Positions 16,677 through 23,545 of a stretch of 40,379 nt of DNA are shown here, one piece after another; the first letter of the stretch is position 1, and the number at the start of each line of letters is the position of its first letter. The notes under the pieces are model-generated. The model was not told where the DNA came from and did not search any database. It was given only the letters and a program-made list of their open reading frames with translations. The DNA is taken from contig JAZODR010000045.1 of NCBI GenBank assembly GCA_045597125.1, positions 1 through 40,379 of the forward strand, written 5' to 3'. The translations under genes were made by a program, and so were the position numbers. The DNA comes from RGIG5579 sp045597125 (GTDB taxonomy: Bacteria; Bacillota; Clostridia; Oscillospirales; SIG627).

Positions 16677-17604
16677 TTTGATCTCCTTTCCTGCAAAGCA
16701 GTGCGATGCCGATGGCATTGTCGGCGGTATAGGCAGGGGGCGCAAAAAAGTGCTTTTCATTTGCCAGAGCTTTTTTTAGAATGTGAGAGCTTGTAACGCC
16801 GCCCGAAAAGAGGACAGGGCCCTCGTCCTTCTTGAAATCCAGAAGCGCCCAAACGGCCTCTTCTGTTACATCAAAGATAAAACGCGCTAAATCTTCATGG
16901 CTTTCTCCGGCGGCGAGCATTTGGTCAAATTTGTTTTCAAAGCCTGAGAGATTGATTCCATTCTCTTTTTTGGGAATGCGGATTTTAAAATGCTTTTTGC
17001 TTTGTTCGGCAAGCTTTTCCAGTTCTATGCCTGCGGGGAAGCTAAGTCCTAATTTTACTCCGCATCGGTCGATCAGCTGACCACAGGTCAGATCCAAAGC
17101 CTCTGCCAGAATTTCGGCAGTATAGCCCGATTTGGTTTCCCGTACCTTTAAAAATTCCGTAGTGCCGCCGGAAAGGTGAAAGGCATAGAAATTTTTGTTT
17201 TCAAATTTTTCCGCGCCGAAACGCGCTGCCTCAATATGTCCCTCCTGATGGGAAAAAAGAGAGAGTGGGACATCTGCTAAAGATGCCGCGGCTTTGGCGG
17301 CAGAGACCCCTGCCAGAAAGCAGGGCATATAAGAGCCTTCCACGGGGCGGGGCCTATCACTTGCGGCAACGCCTAAAAGGGTAAATTTGCCGTATTTTTC
17401 GCAAATCTGTTTCGTTACCTGGTCGATGATTTCCGAAAGATCCCGTGTATGACAAAACAAAGCGTCACTTTGCCGCATTCCGCGAGCGCCCTCGGGAACG
17501 GACAAAAGCCGCTTTGCACAAAAGACTTCGCCGGCAACTGTTACCGCTGCCGCCGAAGTCGTATAATTGCTGGTATCAATTCCGAAATAAATTCCGATAC
17601 CCAT
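16636..17604 (-). CDS. TsaD/Kae1-like ASKHA protein (peptidase M22 annotation), divergent paralog
   Basis: This 322-residue protein belongs to the Kae1/TsaD/YeaZ group of the ASKHA fold. It shows the N-terminal phosphate-1 loop in variant form (GIDTSNYTTS instead of GIETSCDDT), the metal-binding HQEGH (residues 119-123), LSGGTTEF and a C-terminal FSGGVTSSH loop. True TsaD makes the t6A modification in tRNA with TsaB and TsaE; this divergent copy lies between nusB and xseA with no partner genes, and similar second copies in Clostridia have no assigned role. The start at 17,604 is one base after the nusB stop; a longer frame exists, but would overlap nusB and lacks homology. It overlaps the xseA start by 41 bases. 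I would not call it TsaD itself. Confidence 0.8.
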   Translation of the reverse strand: MGIGIYFGIDTSNYTTSAAAVTVAGEVFCAKRLLSVPEGARGMRQSDALFCHTRDLSEIIDQVTKQICEKYGKFTLLGVAASDRPRPVEGSYMPCFLAGVSAAKAAASLADVPLSLFSHQEGHIEAARFGAEKFENKNFYAFHLSGGTTEFLKVRETKSGYTAEILAEALDLTCGQLIDRCGVKLGLSFPAGIELEKLAEQSKKHFKIRIPKKENGINLSGFENKFDQMLAAGESHEDLARFIFDVTEEAVWALLDFKKDEGPVLFSGGVTSSHILKKALANEKHFFAPPAYTADNAIGIALLCRKGDQNGSTPSHHRHGAE

Positions 17605-17605
17605 A

Positions 17606-18007
17606 TTATTCTGCCAGTGCGCCGAGGATGCCGTTGACAAATTTCTTTGCACCGTCCTCGCAAAAACGTTTGGTCAGCTCTACCGCTTCATTGATGGCAA
17701 TCTTTACCGGAACGTCCTGAGCACATTCCATTTCGTACAGGGCAAGCTGAAGCACGGAAAGGGTGCCCTTGGAAAGCCGCTCTAATTTCCAGTCGCGAGC
17801 AGAGCGTTCAATCTTTTCCATTGCTTTTTCCGCGTATGCTCTTGCACCGAAGAAGGTGTTTCGGATGTATTCGCTCTCCTTCGCGCCTTCTTCCATTTGC
17901 TCAATCATAATATCGAAGACGGCGGCGGTTTCATCCTGAGGATAAAACTGGGAAGCGAAGAGCATCTGGTAAACGATCTCTCTTTCTTTTCTGCGGTTTA
18001 ATGCCAT
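17606..18007 (-). CDS. nusB: Transcription antitermination factor NusB
   Basis: NusB binds the boxA element of rRNA leaders with NusE (S10) and supports antitermination. The 133-residue all-helical protein matches across its length (REIVYQMLFASQF, LSKGTLSVLQLALYEM, VPVKIAINEAVELTKRF, KFVNGILGAL). AAGGAGG lies 5 bases before the ATG. It follows serA by 15 bases and is separated by one base from the TsaD-like gene. Confidence 0.96.
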   Translation of the reverse strand: MALNRRKEREIVYQMLFASQFYPQDETAAVFDIMIEQMEEGAKESEYIRNTFFGARAYAEKAMEKIERSARDWKLERLSKGTLSVLQLALYEMECAQDVPVKIAINEAVELTKRFCEDGAKKFVNGILGALAE

Positions 18008-18022
18008 AGGGCCTCCTTATTT

Positions 18023-19141
18023 TCAGTAGGAGGTTACGCGCAAAACGCCTCCTACGGACTCAATCTTTTCTACATCAAAAGCTGTGTCGCGCTCGGAAAG
18101 GAGGTATGTGTAGCCGCCACGTGTGCCGCGGGCGATATTGCCGCCTGCTACAAGGGCTTCCACATCAATTCCTTCCTTCATAATAATACCGATACGGTGC
18201 TTCATTGATCTGCCCAGTTTTACTGCGGGCATATTGACACTGTTTTTGATGTTGCCGTTTGCAAGGTAATCAGCAAGCTGATCACATGCCATAACGGCGC
18301 AATTATCCTCCGCCTCGGGGGTAGATGCGCCCAAGTGGGGAGTTGCTACCACACCCTTCTTTCCTGCAAGGGTGCCGGTGGGGAAGTCGGTATAATAAGC
18401 GGCAATTTTTCCGCTTTCAATGCCCGATAGAATGTCTTCATCGACGGCAAGATCGGCGCGGGCAAGATTTAAAAGGCGAACCCCGTCGCGCATTTTCGCA
18501 ATATTTGCTTTGCCCAGAATTCCCTTGGTAGAGGGGAGAGAGGGAACGTGTACGGTGATATAATCGGATTCTTTAAAGATGCGGTCCAAATCGTCAACCT
18601 TTTCCACTTCAGGCTCCAGAGCCCAAGCGGCATCTACGGAAGCGTAGGGGTCGTAGCCCAATACGTGCATACCAAGAGCCAAAGCTGCATTTGCGACACC
18701 GCCGCCAATGGCGCCCAGACCGATAACGCCCAGTGTTTTACCCATAATTTCGGGACCTACGAAACGGCTCTTTTCTTTTTCCACCAATTTCAGGGCATCA
18801 GGATTGCCGGAAAGGGTCTTTGCCCATTCCATGGAATCGGGAACCAGACGGGAGGTGAGAAGCAGAGCTGCAATACAAAGCTCTTTGACCGCATTGGCAT
18901 TGGCGCCGGGGGTATTAAATACAACGATACCCTCATCGGTGCATTTTTGGATGGGGATATTATTAACGCCTGCTCCTGCGCGGGCAATGGCGGCAAGACT
19001 CTTGGGGAAAGCGGTTTCGTGCAAATCCGCAGAGCGAACCAGAATACCGTTTTCCTCGGTGACGTCTGCCCCGACGGTAAAGGTATCGGGCAGTCTTGTC
19101 AGACCGCAAGAAGCAATTTTATTATACAACTTAATTTTCAT
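18023..19141 (-). CDS. serA: D-3-phosphoglycerate dehydrogenase
   Basis: SerA oxidises 3-phosphoglycerate with NAD, the first step of serine synthesis. The 372 residues show the substrate segment ARAGAGVNNI, the NAD fold GKTLGVIGLGAIG (~residues 135-147), catalytic Arg in NLARAD and catalytic His in TPHLGAST. The C-terminal regulatory part is a short ACT-like domain beginning HRIGIIMKEG and ending GGVLRVTSY, so serine feedback is uncertain. A GTG three codons upstream is less likely, since AAGGGG is ideally placed for the ATG at 19,141. It follows serC by 18 bases; the pair makes phosphoserine from glycolytic 3-phosphoglycerate. Confidence 0.95.
   Translation of the reverse strand: MKIKLYNKIASCGLTRLPDTFTVGADVTEENGILVRSADLHETAFPKSLAAIARAGAGVNNIPIQKCTDEGIVVFNTPGANANAVKELCIAALLLTSRLVPDSMEWAKTLSGNPDALKLVEKEKSRFVGPEIMGKTLGVIGLGAIGGGVANAALALGMHVLGYDPYASVDAAWALEPEVEKVDDLDRIFKESDYITVHVPSLPSTKGILGKANIAKMRDGVRLLNLARADLAVDEDILSGIESGKIAAYYTDFPTGTLAGKKGVVATPHLGASTPEAEDNCAVMACDQLADYLANGNIKNSVNMPAVKLGRSMKHRIGIIMKEGIDVEALVAGGNIARGTRGGYTYLLSERDTAFDVEKIESVGGVLRVTSY
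18026..18055. repeat. Inverted repeat over the serA stop, upstream of nusB
   Basis: GTAGGAGG and CCTCCTAC form perfect 8-base arms around a 14-base loop at the end of serA. In the minus-strand mRNA the CCUCC arm could instead pair with the nusB ribosome binding site AAGGAGG a few bases downstream, giving two alternative structures. There is no T-tract, so it is not a classical terminator. Confidence 0.4.
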
Positions 19142-19159
19142 TTTGTACACCCCTTTTGC

Positions 19160-20245
19160 TTAAATTTCTCCGCCTTTTTCGTCAAATTCCTTGATGAAAG
19201 CGGCGAGTTTTTCTACGCCCTCTACGGGCATAGCGTTATAGATGGAAGCGCGCATACCGCCCACCTTGCGGTGACCTGCCAAGGAAACCATTCCGCGTTC
19301 AGCGGCAGCGGTAATGAATTTTTTGTCCATCTCGGGGCTGTCGGTACGGAAGGTTACGTTCATCAAAGAACGGGAATCGGGCTGCGCGTGGAGATGGAAA
19401 AGCTTGGTTTGTTCAATGGCTTTGTAAAGGATGTCTGCCTTTTTCTTGTTAATTTCGTGAATGGCTTCTACACCGCCAAGGGACTCTACCCACTTGAATA
19501 CCAGTCCTGCGATGTAAATGGAATAGCAGGGGGGAGTATTGTACATGGAATCGGCATCAGCCATTACCTTGTAATCCAGCATAGCGGGGGTCTCGGGACG
19601 AGCGTTGCCCAAAAGGTCCTCGCGGATGATGACGATGGTCAGACCTGCGGGGCCCACATTTTTTTGTGCACCTGCATAAATCATGGCAAAATCTGAAACA
19701 TCAATGGGCTCGGACATAATGCAGCTGGACATATCGCATACCAGGTCAACGTCTCCTTTGTCGGGAATTGCATGAAAATGGGTGCCGAAGATGGTGTTGT
19801 TGTAGCAGATGTGGAGATAGTCGGCATCGGGACGGATGTCTTTCTTGCTGATGGCGGGGATGCGGTCAAAGTTGGTATCCTCGGAGCTGGCAATGGCTTT
19901 TACGTCGCCGTATTTCTTGGCTTCCTTGAATGCTTTGCCGGAAAATTCGCCGCTGACTACATAATCGGCTTTGCCGGTCTTCATCAGATTTAGGGGAACT
20001 GCGGCGAACTGGGTGGAAGCGCCGCCCTGTAAAAACAGTACCTTATAGTTATCCGGTACTTTCATTACGCGGCGGAAGGTAGCCTCTGCTTCCTTGATAA
20101 TGGCATCATATGCTTTGGAGCGATGGCTCATTTCCATTACGCTCATACCGGTACCTTTATAATCGGTCATCTCCTTTGCTGCTTGTTCCAGTACAGCTAA
20201 GGGCAACATAGAAGGCCCTGCAGAATAGTTGAAAACGCGACTCAT
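19160..20245 (-). CDS. serC: Phosphoserine aminotransferase
   Basis: SerC transfers an amino group from glutamate to 3-phosphohydroxypyruvate to give phosphoserine, with pyridoxal phosphate as cofactor. The 361 residues match the class V aminotransferase family: FNYSAGPSMLP at the N-terminus, EMSHRSKAY, FLQGGASTQF for phosphate binding, and the cofactor lysine K195 in YAGAQKNVGPAG. AAAAGGAG precedes the ATG. It is the first gene of the 12-gene operon behind a near-consensus promoter. I see no serB in the window. Confidence 0.97.
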   Translation of the reverse strand: MSRVFNYSAGPSMLPLAVLEQAAKEMTDYKGTGMSVMEMSHRSKAYDAIIKEAEATFRRVMKVPDNYKVLFLQGGASTQFAAVPLNLMKTGKADYVVSGEFSGKAFKEAKKYGDVKAIASSEDTNFDRIPAISKKDIRPDADYLHICYNNTIFGTHFHAIPDKGDVDLVCDMSSCIMSEPIDVSDFAMIYAGAQKNVGPAGLTIVIIREDLLGNARPETPAMLDYKVMADADSMYNTPPCYSIYIAGLVFKWVESLGGVEAIHEINKKKADILYKAIEQTKLFHLHAQPDSRSLMNVTFRTDSPEMDKKFITAAAERGMVSLAGHRKVGGMRASIYNAMPVEGVEKLAAFIKEFDEKGGEI

Positions 20246-20286
20246 AATTTTTTTCTCCTTTTTCCAATAAAAAACAAATTTGTATT

Positions 20287-20316
20287 ATTATACGCTTCCG
20301 CGTCGTCTTCTGTCAA
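20287..20316 (-). promoter_or_regulatory. Promoter of the serC-tyrS operon
   Basis: Minus-strand -35 TTGACA (20311-20316) and -10 TATAAT (20287-20292) both match the consensus perfectly, with an 18-base spacer. It is about 42 bases upstream of serC. No other comparable promoter was found before tyrS, so it probably drives all twelve genes. Confidence 0.88.
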
Positions 20317-20339
20317 GGCTAAAACCCCTGTGTTTTTCC

Positions 20340-20387
20340 ACTATCGGTAGAACTTTATGAAAAGAATTTGTTAACTCTACCAATAGT
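20340..20387 (-). repeat. Imperfect inverted repeat upstream of the serC promoter
   Basis: ACTATCGGTAGA (20340-20351) and TCTACCAATAGT (20376-20387) can pair over 12 positions; in minus-strand RNA the single difference becomes a G-U pair. It lies between the ddl terminator and the serC promoter, with no T-tract typical of termination. It could be a regulator site or a backup terminator. Confidence 0.35.
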
Positions 20388-20404
20388 TGATTTTTTGATA
20401 AAAG

Positions 20405-20432
20405 AAAACCGTCTGCATTTGCAGACGGTTTT
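20405..20432 (-). terminator. Intrinsic terminator after ddl
   Basis: AAAACCGTCTGC pairs with GCAGACGGTTTT around a 4-base loop, 8 bases after the ddl stop, followed on the minus strand by a T-rich run. Confidence 0.92.
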
Positions 20433-20439
20433 TGTTGTA

Positions 20440-21366
20440 TTATTCCAAAGCCAGGTTTACCAGAGCCTCGCACAACTCGGGGAAAGAGATGCCTGCAGCG
20501 CGGGCGGCATCGGGGAAGAGGCTGGTTTCAGTCATTCCGGGGGAGGTGTTGATTTCAATGACAAAGGGGTCGCCCTTTTCATCCAGCATCATATCCACAC
20601 GGGCAAGACCGCGGCAACCGGTTTCGGAATAAGCTTTTGCGGCAATCGCTTTTGCTTTTTTCTCTGCTTCGGGACAGATGCGCGCGGGAATGATGTGTTG
20701 GCTTCCGCCGGGGGTATATTTGGATTCATAGTCGTAGAATTTACCGCTGGAGGTGATTTCAATGGGCGGGAGCACGAGAAGCTTTTCGTTGCCCATCACG
20801 GGAACGGTAAGTTCGGTACCCGAAAGAAATTTTTCTGCCAAAACTTGATCGCCATAAGTGAAAAGCTCCGCCAGAATTTCTGCTGCGCCTTCCCGTTCGC
20901 GGAGAATGGCAACGCCGATGCTGCTTCCTTGGCAGTTGGCTTTCAGCACCAAGGGCAGACCCAGAACGCGAATGGCATTTTCCACCGCATCTTTGGGATC
21001 GGTATCGGGGGAGATGCTGAGAAAATCAGGTGTAGGGATACCGGAAAGGCTCAGCACTTTTTTTGTCATGGTTTTGTCCAGACAAAGGGCGCTTGCCAGT
21101 GTGCCCGGGCCCGTGTAGGGAATTCCCATCCATTCAAGTACGCCTTGCACGGTTCCGTCTTCGCCGCCTTTTCCGTGGAGAGTAATGAAAGCGCAGTCGG
21201 GTTTGAATTTTTCGAGTTGCCCGAGGGTTTCTCGGGTCAAATCCAACTCTTCCACGTTTGCAAAACGCTCGCGCAAAGCAGTTGCTACGGCTTTGCCGCT
21301 TCTTAGGGAAATTTGGCGCTCGGTGCTTTCGCCACCCATCAGAACAAGGATTTTTTCATTTCTCAT
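20440..21366 (-). CDS. ddl: D-alanine--D-alanine ligase
   Basis: Ddl joins two D-alanines with ATP for peptidoglycan precursors. The 308 residues show the N-terminal MGGESTERQISLRSG loop, FITLHGKGGEDGTVQG, the ATP-grasp segments (KANCQGSSIGV, EKFLSGTELTVPVMG), the tyrosine-bearing omega loop YDYESKYTPGGSQH, typical of D-Ala-D-Ala rather than D-Ala-D-lactate enzymes, and the metal site VIEINTSPGMT. The ribosome binding site is weak (CGAGG). It is the last gene of the queT-led operon, 20 bases after the phospholipase-like gene. Confidence 0.96.
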   Translation of the reverse strand: MRNEKILVLMGGESTERQISLRSGKAVATALRERFANVEELDLTRETLGQLEKFKPDCAFITLHGKGGEDGTVQGVLEWMGIPYTGPGTLASALCLDKTMTKKVLSLSGIPTPDFLSISPDTDPKDAVENAIRVLGLPLVLKANCQGSSIGVAILREREGAAEILAELFTYGDQVLAEKFLSGTELTVPVMGNEKLLVLPPIEITSSGKFYDYESKYTPGGSQHIIPARICPEAEKKAKAIAAKAYSETGCRGLARVDMMLDEKGDPFVIEINTSPGMTETSLFPDAARAAGISFPELCEALVNLALE

Positions 21367-21386
21367 AATCAGCCTCGTTTCGGTTT

Positions 21387-22028
21387 TTATATATTTATAT
21401 GGTATGTTTTTGCAGAGTCAATGGTTACCCGATTGTAGGTTTCGGGAAAGAAATCACGCAAAAAACGGTTGAAGGCAATGCAGGCACGTTTTATAAAGGA
21501 ATCTACCAAGGCATCGGTAAAAACCTCGGATTCGGGGAGAGCCTCTTCCGTGTGCCAATGGAAATTGAATTCCAGAAATTTGCGGATATCTTCTTCGGGC
21601 AGCTCCATCGTGTTTTCATACAGAGCGGGATTGGGGGTATGAAGGCGCTCCCAAAGTGCTCGCGCCCAAGGCATTCGCTGGGCGGTACGGCTTCCTGCAC
21701 GGGCTAGCTCCTTGCGATAATCGGGGAACCAGTTTTCCTCTCCGTGCAGTTTGCGGTGGGCTTTTTGAGGGCCGTTGTCCCAAAGATAATCCAGATAAAA
21801 GTGGTATAAAGCGCCAAAATCAAAATCGCGGTTTAAGTTCATATTTTGACCGAAGAGGATTAGACTTTGCAGACGTTCTTCGGGAGGCACATCGCGAAAA
21901 TGGAGTTTGTCTTTGATTTCGCGATAAGCATCTACGCAATCGGGGAGGATAGAGCCGAGAAAATAGGAATCGCTGCCATCGGGAATCAGAAGATGGGCGG
22001 CGTAAAGGTGCATCATAGTTGCGGGCAT
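21387..22028 (-). CDS. Zinc-dependent phospholipase C-like protein, no signal peptide
   Basis: The 213-residue protein resembles the zinc-dependent phospholipase C-like group common in Clostridia. Candidate metal ligands are H7 and H12 in MMHLYAAHLL, D30 in LGSILPDCVD, H43 in KDKLHFRD and H76/D80/D84 in LYHFYLDYLWD. There is no signal peptide or membrane segment, so it should be cytoplasmic, unlike secreted phospholipases. The real substrate is unknown. The site GAGGTAAT overlaps the queT stop, showing tight coupling within queT-this gene-ddl. Confidence 0.65.
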   Translation of the reverse strand: MPATMMHLYAAHLLIPDGSDSYFLGSILPDCVDAYREIKDKLHFRDVPPEERLQSLILFGQNMNLNRDFDFGALYHFYLDYLWDNGPQKAHRKLHGEENWFPDYRKELARAGSRTAQRMPWARALWERLHTPNPALYENTMELPEEDIRKFLEFNFHWHTEEALPESEVFTDALVDSFIKRACIAFNRFLRDFFPETYNRVTIDSAKTYHINI

Positions 22029-22037
22029 TTAATTACC

Positions 22038-22523
22038 TCATTCAAATTTGTGTCGAAAAGGAGTCAGACATTTTCTTAAACAAAAGCCCATTATACCTGC
22101 GGAAACCAATTCCCCAAGGAAGATGGAAAGAAATAACAGAGGCAAAGCCGTATCCTGAAAGCCGTAGGCATAGTAGAGCAGAAAGGGAATCATCAGGGTG
22201 TTCGCGGCAATGGGAGGAACAAGGGATAAAATAGAATGATTTTTCAGATAATAGGTTCCCATCGCGCCTAAAAGGGTGGCAATAGAGCCGAAGATTACGT
22301 CCAGAGGGATGGCGCCTCCCAGCAAATTTGCCAGAATGCAGCCTACAAAGAGGCCCGGAATTGCGGCTGGGGTAAAGATGGGCAAAATGCAAAGTGCCTC
22401 GGCGAAGCGCAGCTGAATGGGGCCAAAGGCAAGATTTAATGCCGCTGAAAAAAAGGTCAGGGCAACGTACAGCGCGGCGATGATTGCCGCTTTTGCAAGG
22501 GAAAGGGTTTTACGGTTTTTCAT
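22038..22523 (-). CDS. queT: QueT-type queuosine-precursor transporter (ECF S component)
   Basis: QueT is a membrane S component of energy-coupling-factor transporters thought to import a queuosine precursor such as preQ1 or queuine. The 161 residues contain about five to six hydrophobic segments, a basic N-terminus (MKNRKTLSLAKAAIIAALYV) and the family hallmark LRFAEALCILPIFTPAAIPGL followed by GCILANLLGG and DVIFGSIATLLGA. The start at 22,523 is chosen because CAGGAG lies just upstream; a longer frame runs into the leader and is rejected. A candidate preQ1-I riboswitch covers the ribosome binding site, in line with the assignment. No queuosine biosynthesis genes are in the window, consistent with salvage. 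Confidence 0.88.
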   Translation of the reverse strand: MKNRKTLSLAKAAIIAALYVALTFFSAALNLAFGPIQLRFAEALCILPIFTPAAIPGLFVGCILANLLGGAIPLDVIFGSIATLLGAMGTYYLKNHSILSLVPPIAANTLMIPFLLYYAYGFQDTALPLLFLSIFLGELVSAGIMGFCLRKCLTPFRHKFE

Positions 22524-22529
22524 ATTTGT

Positions 22530-22573
22530 CTCCTGTAGTTTTGTTTTAAGTGAGGAAGGTCGCGAACTCACTT
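22530..22573 (-). promoter_or_regulatory. Candidate preQ1-I riboswitch in the queT leader
   Basis: In the minus-strand leader, AAGUGAG (top 22567-22573) pairs with CUCACUU (22548-22554) to give a 7-bp P1. The 12-base loop is UUCGCGACCUUC, and the A-rich tail UUAAAACAAAACUACAGGAG leads into the ribosome binding site. This follows the preQ1-I plan of a short hairpin, a C-containing loop and an A-rich tail that forms a pseudoknot; the loop CCU could pair with the AGG of the ribosome binding site, implying translational control. preQ1-I elements are known upstream of QueT-type genes. The match was judged by eye, not by a covariance model. Confidence 0.65.
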
Positions 22574-22591
22574 GTCGAAAGCGACTTTTTT

Positions 22592-22620
22592 ATTGTAGCA
22601 CAAACAAAATGAGATTGCAA
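22592..22620 (-). promoter_or_regulatory. Predicted promoter of the queT operon
   Basis: Minus-strand -35 TTGCAA (22615-22620) and -10 TACAAT (22592-22597), 17 bases apart, the -10 extended by TGC. Transcription would start just before the candidate riboswitch. Confidence 0.75.
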
Positions 22621-22626
22621 GACGAA

Positions 22627-22652
22627 AAAAAGCTTTCCGAAAATCGGAAAGC
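22627..22652 (-). terminator. Intrinsic terminator of spo0A
   Basis: GCTTTCCGA (22632-22640) and TCGGAAAGC (22644-22652) pair around three bases, followed on the minus strand by a run of seven T. It lies 13 bases after the spo0A stop. Confidence 0.92.
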
Positions 22653-22664
22653 CTTTGTCCACGA

Positions 22665-23426
22665 TTAACCCGCCAAAGAACGCATTCGAAGACGGAGATT
22701 GTCGGCAATCATAGCAATAAATTCGGAATTGGTGGGCTTGCCCTTGCCTCCCTGGATGGTGTAGCCGAAGAGGGATCCCAGCATATCTACGTCACCTCTG
22801 TCCCAAGCTACTTCAATGGCATGGCGAATGGCGCGTTCTACGCGGGAGGAGGTGGTTGCAAATTCTTTGGCAACTCCGGGGTAAAGGGTTTTGGTTACCT
22901 CGCCAATGATGCGGTTATCTCGCACCACCATCATAATAGCGCATCGCAGATAACCGTAGCCTTTGATATGGGCGGGGATTCCCACCTGATGGAGAATGCG
23001 AGTGACTTGGTTTTCCAAATCAAAATCATCCCGAATGGGAAATTTGGATTCCCGACATACCTGACGAATTTTATCTCCCAAAACCTCGTAATCAAAGGGC
23101 TTTAAAATACACGCACTGATACCGCCTGCAAAGGCATCCTCCAGCACCTTGCGATTGTTTACTGCCGTGACCAAAATAAATTTGGGAGATGCTTCCTTCA
23201 GACTGCGCTTCACCTCCCGAATCAGACTTGCAGGGTCGTAACCGGGAAACCAAAGGTCCAAAAGGACCACGTCGGGACGCAGACTTTTAATGGCGTTCAG
23301 TGCCTCCGCACCGTCGCCGCTGTCGCCAACCACACGAAAACCCATATTGGCAAGGCTTTCTTTGCATACAAATCGGAAATCGTTGCCGGAGTCGATGATA
23401 TAGACTTTTTCGCTGAGTTCTTTCAT
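22665..23426 (-). CDS. spo0A: Sporulation master regulator Spo0A
   Basis: Spo0A is the response regulator that, when phosphorylated, commits Firmicutes to sporulation by binding 0A boxes. The 253 residues have a receiver domain (about 7-125) with the phosphoacceptor D57 in VVLLDLWFP, T87 and K109 in ILKPFD, and a C-terminal DNA-binding domain with IPAHIKGYGYLR, LYPGVAKEF, SSRVERAIRHAIEVAWDRG and KPTNSEFIAMIADNLRL, all diagnostic. One oddity: the acidic pocket, usually two adjacent aspartates, reads D12-Ser13. The promoter carries two palindromes and there are 0A-box-like sequences upstream. spoIVB, its usual neighbour, is absent. The organism probably has or had the ability to sporulate. Confidence 0.97.
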   Translation of the reverse strand: MKELSEKVYIIDSGNDFRFVCKESLANMGFRVVGDSGDGAEALNAIKSLRPDVVLLDLWFPGYDPASLIREVKRSLKEASPKFILVTAVNNRKVLEDAFAGGISACILKPFDYEVLGDKIRQVCRESKFPIRDDFDLENQVTRILHQVGIPAHIKGYGYLRCAIMMVVRDNRIIGEVTKTLYPGVAKEFATTSSRVERAIRHAIEVAWDRGDVDMLGSLFGYTIQGGKGKPTNSEFIAMIADNLRLRMRSLAG

Positions 23427-23477
23427 AGTTTTTTCTCCTATTGATTGAATGATTCGTTTTTTGTAGATTGCCCTTAA

Positions 23478-23506
23478 ATATTACCAAAAATTGGTAAATA
23501 ATGCAA
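23478..23506 (-). promoter_or_regulatory. Predicted spo0A promoter
   Basis: Minus-strand -35 TTGCAT (23501-23506) and -10 TAATAT (23478-23483) are 17 bases apart, about 50 bases upstream of the start. The spacer is almost filled by a palindrome, so occupancy of that site should block polymerase. Confidence 0.5.
23481..23497. promoter_or_regulatory. Palindrome in the spo0A promoter spacer, candidate operator
   Basis: TTACCAA and TTGGTAA form perfect arms around AAA. It lies between the predicted -35 and -10. The regulator is unknown. Confidence 0.5.
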
Positions 23507-23520
23507 GGGGTTTTACAAAT

Positions 23521-23545
23521 AAAATTACCAAAAAATGGTAATTTT
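23521..23545. promoter_or_regulatory. Second, larger palindrome upstream of spo0A
   Basis: AAAATTACCA and TGGTAATTTT are perfect 10-base arms around AAAAA. The core TTACCA/TGGTAA is shared with the palindrome in the promoter, with centres 44 bases apart, about four helical turns, as expected for paired operator sites on one face of DNA. Confidence 0.5.

Noticed and set aside
16676..16760. Longer N-terminus for XseA
   Set aside because: The extra 28 residues lie inside the TsaD-like gene, have no family match, and a strong ribosome binding site supports the later ATG.
22523..22571. Longer N-terminus for QueT
   Set aside because: It would translate the candidate riboswitch; the ribosome binding site is just before the later ATG.
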